64,000 nt of DNA from NCBI GenBank assembly GCA_900548775.1, contig URLM01000003.1, positions 1-64,000 of the forward strand. Reading direction: 5' to 3'. The notes under the pieces were generated by a model. The model made no database searches. It was not told where the DNA came from and worked only from the letters and a program-made list of their open reading frames with translations. Below, piece after piece: positions 10,172 to 17,056 of this stretch; the first letter of the stretch is position 1; each line of letters starts with the position of its first letter. Position numbers and translations under genes: made by a program. Origin of the DNA: an uncultured Olsenella sp. (GTDB lineage: Bacteria; Actinomycetota; Coriobacteriia; Coriobacteriales; Atopobiaceae).

Positions 10172-10247
10172 TGGTGGGCCCAGTAGGATTCGAACCTACA
10201 ACCCAGGGATTATGAGTCCCCTGCGCTAACCGTTGCGCCATGAGCCC
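10172..10247 (-). tRNA. tRNA with CAT anticodon (elongator Met, or Ile2)
   Basis: 76 nt with encoded CCA (10174-10172). Acceptor GGGCTCA pairs with TGGGCCC with one G-U, the anticodon stem GGGGA/TCCCT closes the loop CTCATAA, giving CAT, and the T-arm contains GGTTCGAATCC. It has a paired first acceptor base pair (G1-C72), so it is not the initiator tRNA. Elongator Met and the lysidine-modified Ile2 tRNA cannot be separated with certainty by eye. Flanked on both sides by terminator hairpins. Confidence 0.9.
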
Positions 10248-10252
10248 GTACG

Positions 10253-10281
10253 AAAAAGGGCGACGGCAAATGCCGCCGCCC
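10253..10281 (-). terminator. Terminator-like hairpin between tRNA-Ala and tRNA-Met
   Basis: Minus strand GGGCGGCGGCA (10281-10271) pairs with TGCCGTCGCCC (10268-10258) with a 2-base loop, then TTTTT (10257-10253). It looks like an intrinsic terminator for tRNA-Ala; tRNA-Met then depends on read-through or an unseen promoter in the 42-bp spacer. Confidence 0.8.
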
Positions 10282-10289
10282 TGAATGTA

Positions 10290-10365
10290 TGGTGGAGAAT
10301 AGGGGGTTCGAACCCCTGACCTCGTGACTGCCAGTCACGCGCTCTCCCAACTGAGCTAATTCCCC
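10290..10365 (-). tRNA. tRNA-Ala (anticodon GGC)
   Basis: 76 nt with encoded CCA (10292-10290). Acceptor GGGGAAT pairs with ATTCTCC and contains the G3-U70 wobble pair that identifies alanine tRNA. The anticodon stem CGTGA/TCACG closes loop CTGGCAG, anticodon GGC (reads GCC and GCU codons). The T-arm GGTTCGAACCC is canonical. A strong promoter lies 20 bases upstream. Confidence 0.94.
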
Positions 10366-10384
10366 GTGGGTTGGTGCGGGAATT

Positions 10385-10433
10385 ACTATACCAGACGAGA
10401 TTTCTGGGTCAACAACTTTTTTTGAAAAAGTTT
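10385..10433 (-). promoter_or_regulatory. Strong promoter of tRNA-Ala with A/T-rich upstream element
   Basis: Minus strand TTGACC (10412-10407) and TATAGT (10390-10385) are spaced 16 bp. Directly upstream of the -35 (10433-10414) is an A/T tract that also forms an 8-bp inverted repeat (AACTTTTT/AAAAAGTT). An A/T-rich block at this place resembles the UP elements of stable-RNA promoters. Confidence 0.72.
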
Positions 10434-10494
10434 GGGGCGACGAGTCCTCAACGATGTTCCCCTACGGGACCCCGACACTTAGCTTCCCCAAGGT

Positions 10495-10565
10495 TTATCG
10501 CTCTTTCTTAATCGCAAGTCACGTTTCCGCAGTTGCTGGCTGGGTCGTTTAAGAGATGGCGATAA
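10495..10565. repeat. 71-bp palindromic element, copy 1 (upstream of hydrolase)
   Basis: Begins TTATCGC (10495-10501) and ends GCGATAA (10559-10565), exact inverted termini. The centre CGTTTCCGCAGTTG is identical to that of a second 71-bp element at 11552-11622, in the same orientation and at the same offset. It ends 58 bp before the alpha/beta hydrolase start. Sequence outside the core and ends has diverged. Nature unknown: a miniature mobile or palindromic repeat is likelier than an operator, because the second copy lies downstream of the gene. Confidence 0.65.
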
Positions 10566-10623
10566 TCTTTGCCGAATGGGCTGCGCTAGGATGGAACCAG
10601 GGCTGTAGTCGAAAGGAGAACCC

Positions 10624-11460
10624 ATGAGTGCAGAACGCACTGAGTCGCGCTACGTGACCGTCGAGCCGGATGTCCAGATCCACTTCTGGGACGCTGGTGA
10701 GAAGGACGCCCCGGCGCTGATCTTCATTCCAGGCCTCACATTCTCGGGGAGGGTCTTCAAGCACCAGCTCGAGCACTTCTCCAAGAGCTATCGCACGATT
10801 CTTGTAGATCCGCGAGGCCAGGGCCTCTCGACCAAATGCCCCTTTGGCAACGACTACCAGACCCACGGCCGCGACCTCATTCGCCTCGTCGAGCACGAGG
10901 GCATCGAGAAGCCGACCCTCATCGGCTGGAGCTGCGGCAACCTGGAGGCATGGAGCTATCTGGAGCAGGCCGGCGTGGACTCGGTTGCCGGCTGCGTGAC
11001 CGTGGACATGTCGCCCCTCCCCCACAACGAGGACCCCAAGGCATGGACGGAGGGTACGCCTGCGGAACTGTCTGAGATCATGACGAAGGTGCTCAACCAC
11101 CCCGAGACGGCAGCGGGCTTCTGGGACAGCTACCTGCGTGAGATCATGTGGCAGGGTCCTCTCGCCGACGAGCAACACGACTGGTTCATCGACATGTCAA
11201 ACCAGACGCCGTTCTGGGTCACGCACGAGCTCTTTGGTGACGCGATTCTCTCTGATTACCGTGCCATCGCGCAGGAGGCGTCCGAGAAGATCCCCACCCT
11301 CATGTTCATTGCCGAGCACTGGGCAGACATCGCGGAGCCCTATTGGCACAGCCTTTGCCCCAAGACGCCCACCTACGTGATGGGCGGCCACCTCATGGCC
11401 ATCCAGTATCCGGAGCGCTTCAACAAGCGCCTCGAGGAGTTCCTCACCACCGGCAAGTAG
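10624..11460 (+). CDS. Alpha/beta hydrolase
   Basis: 278 residues of the alpha/beta hydrolase fold. The oxyanion region is FIPGLTFSG (about 34-42), VDPRGQGLS follows strand 4, and the nucleophile elbow GWSCG puts the catalytic serine at S103. The acid is probably in the FIAEHWADI region, and the catalytic histidine is H256 in GGHLMAIQYPERF near the C-terminus. No signal peptide, so it is cytoplasmic. Substrate unknown; esterase, lactonase, haloperoxidase-like and C-C hydrolase members share these motifs. AGGAG five bases before the ATG. It is the only plus-strand gene in the first 42 kb and is bracketed by two related 71-bp palindromic elements, suggesting a separately acquired unit. Confidence 0.85.
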   Translation: MSAERTESRYVTVEPDVQIHFWDAGEKDAPALIFIPGLTFSGRVFKHQLEHFSKSYRTILVDPRGQGLSTKCPFGNDYQTHGRDLIRLVEHEGIEKPTLIGWSCGNLEAWSYLEQAGVDSVAGCVTVDMSPLPHNEDPKAWTEGTPAELSEIMTKVLNHPETAAGFWDSYLREIMWQGPLADEQHDWFIDMSNQTPFWVTHELFGDAILSDYRAIAQEASEKIPTLMFIAEHWADIAEPYWHSLCPKTPTYVMGGHLMAIQYPERFNKRLEEFLTTGK

Positions 11461-11484
11461 CAACTTGATTGATGTGGGGCATAT

Positions 11485-11527
11485 GGCGAGAGGGACGACG
11501 GGCAACGAAGCCGCCGTCCCTCTCGCC
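11485..11527. terminator. Long GC-rich hairpin after the hydrolase, possibly bidirectional
   Basis: GGCGAGAGGGACG (11485-11497) pairs perfectly with CGTCCCTCTCGCC (11515-11527); the stem continues for three more pairs after an A-C mismatch. It lies 24 bases past the hydrolase stop and between two convergent genes. Neither side has a T-run, so a bidirectional terminator or mRNA-stabilising hairpin is inferred, not shown. Confidence 0.55.
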
Positions 11528-11551
11528 AGCCAAGCGCGTCGCAAGCAAAGA

Positions 11552-11622
11552 TTATCGCCATGTCTTAAAAGCAGCCCGCGTTTCCGCAGTTGGCAAGCGA
11601 GCGTTTTCAGAAATGGCGATAA
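11552..11622. repeat. 71-bp palindromic element, copy 2 (downstream of hydrolase)
   Basis: Same length, termini (TTATCGC/GCGATAA) and centre (CGTTTCCGCAGTTG) as the element at 10495-10565. In this copy the arms extend to about 20 bases with few mismatches. Its left arm plus flank, GCAAAGATTATCGCCAT (11545-11561), is the exact reverse complement of the right arm plus flank of copy 1 (10556-10572), so the hydrolase gene sits between 17-bp perfect inverted repeats. Confidence 0.65.
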
Positions 11623-11668
11623 ACTACGCGCCGAGGCTCTGGGGGAAAGCCTACCGAACTCCTGGCGC

Positions 11669-12700
11669 CTACCAGCTCACCATGTCCTGGGTGATTTCCG
11701 CCACGGATTCCGCCCCGCACATACCCATGGTGTCGGAAAGCTCGCCTTGGAGCTGCGCGAGAAGGGCGCCCGCGCCGTCTCCTCCCCCACCGTACATTGC
11801 GACGACGAACGGCCTGCACATGAGGACGGCGCTCGCCCCGAGGGCGAGGGCGCGAAACACGTCGACCCCGCTGCGAATCCCGCCGTCCACCAGCACCACG
11901 AGGTCGTCCCCAACAGCGCGGGCAATCTCCGGGAGCACTGTGGCCGTGGCCTCCACGCCATCCTGGACACGACCGCCGTGGTTGGAGACCACAATGCCAT
12001 CGGCGCCTGCCTTGAGGGCCTTCTCGGCGCCTCGCTCGGTCATGATGCCCTTGAGAACAAAGGGCGTGTCCGCAGCATGGCACGCCTTCGCAATCTCGCG
12101 AAGCTGCGAAACGTCCTTGGCGCCGGCGGGTGGCTGCTGCCCCTTGAGAAAGGGCAGGCCCGCTCCGTCGATGTCCATGGCCACGGCAACGGGGTGCGCC
12201 GCGAGAGCGAGCCTGAGCTTCTCTCGCACGACGTCCTTTGACCATGGCTTGATGGTGCAGATGCCGCAGCCTCCCAGCCCCGCAATTGCCCTGCAGGCGC
12301 CCTCGTGCAGCGACGCGGCCAGCCCGTCACCCGTCCAGCCCAAAGAGCCCGCATTCGCCGCCGCGCGCACCATGACGTCGTTGTAGGTCTCCATGTCGAA
12401 CTTGGGACCATAGTGGCGGTTCACGTCACCCAGCGGCCCCACCATGACCGGCAGGGAAAGCTCGTGCCCGAAGAGCGTCACCGTGGTGTCGGGCACATAG
12501 GGCTCGTGGATGGTGTCCATCCTGAGAAGGACCGACTGCCACGCCTCGTAGTTACGGATGGCAACGGTGCCCGTTCCCTTGGCCCCCGGACCTGGGATGT
12601 GGTTGCCACAGGCCTTACCATCGCAGACGGGGCAGGCCTTGCAGATTCCCATCTGGCCGCGCGCCGCTTCCGCCAACTCCTTATAGGTCATGCCGTCCAT
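11669..12700 (-). CDS. FMN-dependent alpha-hydroxy-acid dehydrogenase/oxidase
   Basis: 343 residues of the FMN-dependent 2-hydroxy-acid dehydrogenase family (lactate oxidase/glycolate oxidase type), which oxidises L-2-hydroxy acids such as lactate to 2-oxo acids. TIM-barrel markers are PVMVGPLGD near the N-terminus, FVLKGIM with the FMN-contacting K218, and SNHGGR with catalytic H241 and R244, then VDGGIRSG. Unlike classic members it carries an N-terminal Cys cluster CX2CX2CX4C (C20, C23, C26, C31), which could bind an iron-sulfur centre or zinc. The ATG at 12700 has GGGGG four bases upstream. It stands alone, convergent with the hydrolase. The electron acceptor and substrate are unknown. Confidence 0.83.
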   Translation of the reverse strand: MDGMTYKELAEAARGQMGICKACPVCDGKACGNHIPGPGAKGTGTVAIRNYEAWQSVLLRMDTIHEPYVPDTTVTLFGHELSLPVMVGPLGDVNRHYGPKFDMETYNDVMVRAAANAGSLGWTGDGLAASLHEGACRAIAGLGGCGICTIKPWSKDVVREKLRLALAAHPVAVAMDIDGAGLPFLKGQQPPAGAKDVSQLREIAKACHAADTPFVLKGIMTERGAEKALKAGADGIVVSNHGGRVQDGVEATATVLPEIARAVGDDLVVLVDGGIRSGVDVFRALALGASAVLMCRPFVVAMYGGGGDGAGALLAQLQGELSDTMGMCGAESVAEITQDMVSW

Positions 12701-12728
12701 AGTTCCCCCTATAGAACATCCCCCTATG

Positions 12729-12755
12729 AAAAGGGCCGCAGAAGTCTCGCGGCCC
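12729..12755 (-). terminator. Intrinsic terminator after proS
   Basis: Minus strand GGGCCGC (12755-12749) and GCGGCCC (12739-12733) form a 7-bp GC stem around a 9-base loop followed by TTTT (12732-12729). It ends the pyrH-to-proS operon, 30 bases past the proS stop. Confidence 0.8.
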
Positions 12756-12761
12756 ACGTGA

Positions 12762-12791
12762 ATGAGACAGGGAGCAGCCCCTTTGTCTCAT
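12762..12791. repeat. Palindromic repeat family member containing the proS stop codon
   Basis: ATGAGACA at 12762-12769 pairs with TGTCTCAT at 12784-12791. The proS stop codon (12788-12790) lies inside it. A very similar palindrome is found at 45263-45293, abutting the stop of the last nucleoside-permease gene. Likely a dispersed intergenic hairpin repeat. Confidence 0.6.
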
Positions 12792-14512
12792 GCGCGCTCG
12801 AAGACGACGCGAGCGGCGAGAAGAGCCGCCACCTCGTCTATCGCGACCTCGCTCCGCTCGCCGGTCGCGCGCACCTTGAGCTCGACGTTTCCGTTCTTGA
12901 TGGCCTTCTTGCCGCAGACGATCTGGTACGGGAAGCCCATCAGGTCCGCGTCGGCGAACTTGACGCCAGGGCGCTCCTTTCGGTCGTCAACGATGACCTC
13001 GACGCCAGCGGCGAGAAGCTCGTCCGCGACGCGGGAAGCGACCGGCCAGACCACGTCGTCGTTCACGTCGAGGGGCACCACCTCGACCTCGTAAGGAGCC
13101 ACCGAAACGGGGAAGGCGATGCCGTGCTCGTCGTGGTGCTGCTCGACCACTGCCGCGAGCATGCGAGAGACGCCGATGCCGTAGCAGCCCATCTGGAGGG
13201 GCTTCTCGACACCGTCGGGGTCGGCGAACGTTGCCCCCATGGTCTCGGAGTACTTGGTGCCGAGCTGGAACACCTGTCCGACCTCGATGCCGCGGGCCGC
13301 CTTGAGGGGAGCGCCGCACTTGGGGCAGGTGTCTCCCGCCTTGGCGGTGATGACATCCACCCAGCGCCCAATGGTGAAGTCGCGTCCCTGGTTGGCGTGC
13401 ACGAAGTGGTAGCCGGCCTCGTTTGCGCCGACCGTCCACCACTGCGACTCGCGAAGCGACTCGTCTGCGCAGGCTCCAACGCCCTCGGGCAGGTCAACGG
13501 GACCGATGAAGCCCTTCACGAGGCCGTACTGGACGAGCTCCTCGTCCGACATCATGTGATAGACGCCAAAGACGTGCTCGGCCTTCACGTCGTTCATCTC
13601 GTGGTCGCCGGGGACGAAGCACACCCAGGGCTTGCCGTCGCCATCGACGAGGGCCAGGGCCTTGCGCGTGGCCGCCTCGGGGACCTTGAGGAAGGCGGCA
13701 AGCTGGGCGATGGTCTCGCAGCCGGGCGTCTCGAGCTTCTGGAGCTCTCCCTCCTCGCCCTCGACGAGCGAGATGGGGGCGGTTGCGGCCTCGGTATCGG
13801 CCGCGAAGCCACAGTCGTCGCAGTAGACGATCTCTGCCTCGCCGGCGTCCGCCAGCGCCATGAACTCGACTGAGGTGTCTCCGCCAATCTGGCCGGAGTC
13901 CGCGACCACGGGGAGCGCACGGAGGCCCACGCGCTCGCAGATGCGCGCATAGGCGGCCTTCTCGTCATTGTAGGAGCGCTGCATGCCCTCGACGTCCGCG
14001 TCGAAGGAGTAGCCGTCCTTCATGATGAACTCGCGGCCGCGCATGAGGCCAAAGCGGGGACGAAGCTCGTCGCGGAACTTGTCCTGGATCTGGTAGAGCG
14101 TCACGGGGAGCTGCTTGTAGGAGCGAAGCTCGTTGCGCACGAGGTCTGTGAAGGACTCCTCGTGCGTGGGGCCAAGCGCGAACTCGCGCTCGTGGCGGTC
14201 CTTAAGGCGCATGAGCTCGGGGCCGTAGGCGTTCCAGCGGCCGGACTGGCGCCAGAGCTCGCCATCGGTCAGGATGGGGACGAGCATCTCCTGGGCGCCG
14301 ATGCCCTCCATCTCGTCACGAATGACGCCCTCGATCTTCATGAGCGAGCGCCATGCAAGAGGCAGGTAGCTATAGAGGCCAGATGCGGACTTGCGAATCA
14401 TGCCCGCGCGCAGCAGGAGCCTGTGGCTCGCGAGCTCTGCCTCGGCTGGGTCCTCCTTGAGCGTGGGCGCATAGAGCCCAGACATCCTTGCAAAGGTTCT
14501 CACGGTGTGCAT
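12788..14512 (-). CDS. proS: Prolyl-tRNA synthetase
   Basis: Class II aminoacyl-tRNA synthetase charging tRNA-Pro, cytoplasmic. 574 residues, the length of bacterial-type ProRS. The start region has LYAPTLKEDPAEAEL, followed by GLYSYLPLAWRSLMKIE and motif 2-like FRDELRPRFGLMRGREF. An insertion (editing) domain lies in the middle, and motif 3 is MGCYGIGVSRML. The C-terminal anticodon domain ends in AARVVFERA. The ATG at 14512 is chosen because GGGGGAG precedes it; the frame is open further upstream without protein-like sequence, and an ATG at 14485 is the alternative. Last gene of the ispG operon. A hairpin at 14521-14538 touches its ribosome binding site. Confidence 0.95.
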   Translation of the reverse strand: MHTVRTFARMSGLYAPTLKEDPAEAELASHRLLLRAGMIRKSASGLYSYLPLAWRSLMKIEGVIRDEMEGIGAQEMLVPILTDGELWRQSGRWNAYGPELMRLKDRHEREFALGPTHEESFTDLVRNELRSYKQLPVTLYQIQDKFRDELRPRFGLMRGREFIMKDGYSFDADVEGMQRSYNDEKAAYARICERVGLRALPVVADSGQIGGDTSVEFMALADAGEAEIVYCDDCGFAADTEAATAPISLVEGEEGELQKLETPGCETIAQLAAFLKVPEAATRKALALVDGDGKPWVCFVPGDHEMNDVKAEHVFGVYHMMSDEELVQYGLVKGFIGPVDLPEGVGACADESLRESQWWTVGANEAGYHFVHANQGRDFTIGRWVDVITAKAGDTCPKCGAPLKAARGIEVGQVFQLGTKYSETMGATFADPDGVEKPLQMGCYGIGVSRMLAAVVEQHHDEHGIAFPVSVAPYEVEVVPLDVNDDVVWPVASRVADELLAAGVEVIVDDRKERPGVKFADADLMGFPYQIVCGKKAIKNGNVELKVRATGERSEVAIDEVAALLAARVVFERA

Positions 14513-14520
14513 TCCTCTCC

Positions 14521-14538
14521 CCCGGCAAACTGGCCGGG
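14521..14538 (-). promoter_or_regulatory. Hairpin abutting the proS ribosome binding site
   Basis: Minus strand CCCGGC (14538-14533), loop CAGTTT, GCCGGG (14526-14521). The 3' arm overlaps the first bases of the GGGGGAG Shine-Dalgarno sequence. It could temper proS translation or separate it from ispG; this is an inference from position. Confidence 0.35.
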
Positions 14539-14580
14539 CATCGTGCGCCGCGATCCGACGCCCTGCAATTCTACGGCCGA

Positions 14581-15675
14581 TCAGGCGTCGATGGCGCCGG
14601 GGAAGCGACGGTCGATCTCGGCCATGAGCTCGTCCACGATATTCTCGGCGCCCACCTTGCGCAGGGGCTTGCCGCCCTCGAAGAGCATGGCCTGGCCGCG
14701 CCCACACGCCACGCCGAGGTCCGCATCCGTTGCCTCGCCAGGGCCATTCACCACGCAGCCCATGACGGCGACCGAGATGGGGGCCTTAACGTTGGAAAGA
14801 CGACGACCGACCTCCTCGGCGATGGGGATCATGTCGACCTGGCAACGACCGCAGGTGGGGCAGCTCACGAGCTCGGGAGTGCGCCTGCGCATGCCAAGCG
14901 CCGAGAGGAGCTCCCATGCCACGACGACCTCCTCGACGGGGTCTGCGGTGAGCGAGAGGCGCATCGTGTCGCCGATCCCCTGCTCGAGAAGGATCCCCAC
15001 GCCGGCAGCGTTCTTGACGGTGCCCTGGCGGAGCGTCCCGGCCTCGGTGACGCCAACGTGGAGCGGCACCTCGGGCAACGCCCTCGAGAGCGCCCGGTAG
15101 GTCGCAAGCGTCGTCGGGACGCTGTGCGCCTTCGCGGAGAGAACGAGGTCGAGAAAACCGCGGTCACGGAAGTGCTCGACAAAGCCCTCGGCAGAGGCGA
15201 CGAGCTTCTCGGGAAGCGTCAGGTCCTGCCTTGCGGCAACCTTCTCATCGAGGGAGCCGGCGTTGACGCCAATGCGAATGGGGATGCCTGCCTCGCCGCA
15301 GGCATCGATCACGGCGTCGACCCGTTCCCAGGAGCCGATGTTTCCCGGGTTCAGGCGCAGGGCAGCGGCGCCGCGCTCGGCGGCGCCAAGGGCGAGCCGG
15401 TAGTCAAAGTGGATGTCCGCAACCACAGGCAGGGGCGACTCGGCACAGATGCGCTCGAAGCCGTCGAGAGAGGCCGCGTCGGGAACGGCAACGCGAATCA
15501 TTTCGCAGCCCGCATCCGCAAGCCGTGTAATCTGCGCGAGGGTGGCTTTGGGGTCCGCCGTCTTGGTGGTGCACATCGACTGCACCGAGACCGGGGCGCC
15601 ACCACCAACGGGAACGTTTCCGACCATAACGCGCCTGGTGAGGTCGCGGGGAGCTTTGCTCATGCTGGAATCCAT
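14581..15675 (-). CDS. ispG: 4-hydroxy-3-methylbut-2-en-1-yl diphosphate synthase
   Basis: MEP-pathway [4Fe-4S] enzyme (GcpE) reducing MEcPP to HMBPP. 364 residues. VPVGGGAPVSVQSMCTTKT near the start is the family opening; NPGNIGSWERV, RIGVNAGSLDEK and the C-terminal SCPTCGRCQ (near residue 275) with CVVNGPGEA (near 306) supply the three cluster cysteines. The ATG at 15675 lies one base after the rseP stop; a TTG at 15687 or ATG at 15663 are alternatives. Directly downstream of dxr and rseP, so two MEP enzymes flank the protease, an order conserved in many actinobacteria and Firmicutes. Confidence 0.96.
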   Translation of the reverse strand: MDSSMSKAPRDLTRRVMVGNVPVGGGAPVSVQSMCTTKTADPKATLAQITRLADAGCEMIRVAVPDAASLDGFERICAESPLPVVADIHFDYRLALGAAERGAAALRLNPGNIGSWERVDAVIDACGEAGIPIRIGVNAGSLDEKVAARQDLTLPEKLVASAEGFVEHFRDRGFLDLVLSAKAHSVPTTLATYRALSRALPEVPLHVGVTEAGTLRQGTVKNAAGVGILLEQGIGDTMRLSLTADPVEEVVVAWELLSALGMRRRTPELVSCPTCGRCQVDMIPIAEEVGRRLSNVKAPISVAVMGCVVNGPGEATDADLGVACGRGQAMLFEGGKPLRKVGAENIVDELMAEIDRRFPGAIDA

Positions 15676-15676
15676 G

Positions 15677-17056
15677 TCAGCCGCCAATCACGAAGTTGAG
15701 GATGTCGTTTCTCATGGCAACGACGAACACGAAGAGGAAGAACGCAAGGCCAACGTAGCTCACGATGCTCTGGGCGCGAGCAGAGACCTGCCTCCTCGAG
15801 ACGAGCTGGATGACCTCGATGAGGATCTTCCCGCCGTCGAGGGGTGGGATGGGAAGCAGGTTCATGAAGCCGAGCGACATCGAGATTGCGCCGATGAAGA
15901 ACACGAGCGTGGGCACGCCGGCTGAGGCAGCCTCGGACGCCATAACCGAGATCCCCACGACCGAGCTTGACTGGTCGAGGACCTCCATGGTGTGCGTGGG
16001 CACAATGAGCTTCAGGGCGTACTCCGCAACCATCCCGCCATACACGACGGAGCCGCGCAGCGCCTGGGCAAGCGTCGGGTAGTACGTGTATGCCTGATTG
16101 GTGATGCCCAGGTACTCGGCGGGCTGCCCATCCTCGAGGTCGACGGTCGTCTCGAGATGCGATCCGCCCCTCTCGTAAACGAGCGTGAAGTCCGTCCCGG
16201 AAGAGAGGTAGGGCTTGATGGCAGAGACAAGCTCGTCGTAGGTCGAGACCCCCTCGCCATCCACGGCAGTGATGCGATCGCCGGCCTGCAAACCGGCTGC
16301 CTCCGCGTAGGACCCGGAGGAGACGCTTCCCACCACAGGCTCGTTCGATGCCATCTGGACACCCATAACCATGAAGGACCCCGTCACCACTGCGAGCGCC
16401 ACGAGAAGGTTCACCGCAGGACCAGCGAGGAGCATCCCGCAGCGACGCCAGAACCCACAGCCAAGGTAGGTCCGGGAGCGCTCGTGCTCGAGGAACTCGC
16501 TTGCGCCCATGCCGGGGTCACGAGGCTCGCCATATCCCGAAGAGCCCTCCTTGGAGAAGTCGTGGCCGCGATCGTACTCGGTGAGGAGGTCACCGTCACG
16601 CCGGAGGGTCTCGAAGCTGGCAGGCCAGTCCGCCTGGCCCTCGTGCTCTCCCAGGGCGGGATCGTAGTAGGGCCTCACCGCCGCCCAGTCGGCAAGCGTA
16701 GCGAGAAGCCCGTAGGCCCTGTCGACGTCGCACCCAAGCTTGGCTGCCAAATCAGAAGCAGAGAGCCTTCCGGCACGCTGCACTGCCATGAGCGCCGGAG
16801 CCAAAAGGTCGTCCGAGGTATTCTCCATGCCGCAGATTCGCGTATAGCCACCGAGCAGAATGGGCGTCACGCCCATCTCAGTTCCGTGGCTCCTGCTCTT
16901 TCTTGACAGCTTGAATCGGCAGGGCATACCGAGGAAGAACTCCGTCACGCGAACGCCGCAGGCACGAGCCGCGAGGTAGTGCCCACCCTCGTGAACGAAG
17001 ACGAGAAGCGACAGAACCGCGACGCCCCAGAAAACGGCAGAGAGCACCCCCGTCAT
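15677..17056 (-). CDS. rseP: RseP-type site-2 zinc metalloprotease with inserted cytoplasmic domain
   Basis: Membrane metalloprotease that cleaves single-span membrane proteins such as anti-sigma factors. HEGGH at residues 22-26 is the zinc motif, a PDZ domain lies at about 245-320 (AEAAGLQAGDRITAVDGEGV), and NLLPIPPLDGGK near 405 carries the third ligand. 459 residues. Between LGGYTRICGMENT (about 68-80) and RTYLGCGFWRR (about 195) there is an insert of about 115 residues not usual in RseP, including a helix-turn-helix-like stretch SASDLAAKLGCDVDRAYGLL. The ATG at 17056 overlaps dxr by 4 bp (ATGA). Located between dxr and ispG, the usual place. Its substrate is unknown; no sigma/anti-sigma pair is in the window. 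Confidence 0.92.
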   Translation of the reverse strand: MTGVLSAVFWGVAVLSLLVFVHEGGHYLAARACGVRVTEFFLGMPCRFKLSRKSRSHGTEMGVTPILLGGYTRICGMENTSDDLLAPALMAVQRAGRLSASDLAAKLGCDVDRAYGLLATLADWAAVRPYYDPALGEHEGQADWPASFETLRRDGDLLTEYDRGHDFSKEGSSGYGEPRDPGMGASEFLEHERSRTYLGCGFWRRCGMLLAGPAVNLLVALAVVTGSFMVMGVQMASNEPVVGSVSSGSYAEAAGLQAGDRITAVDGEGVSTYDELVSAIKPYLSSGTDFTLVYERGGSHLETTVDLEDGQPAEYLGITNQAYTYYPTLAQALRGSVVYGGMVAEYALKLIVPTHTMEVLDQSSSVVGISVMASEAASAGVPTLVFFIGAISMSLGFMNLLPIPPLDGGKILIEVIQLVSRRQVSARAQSIVSYVGLAFFLFVFVVAMRNDILNFVIGG

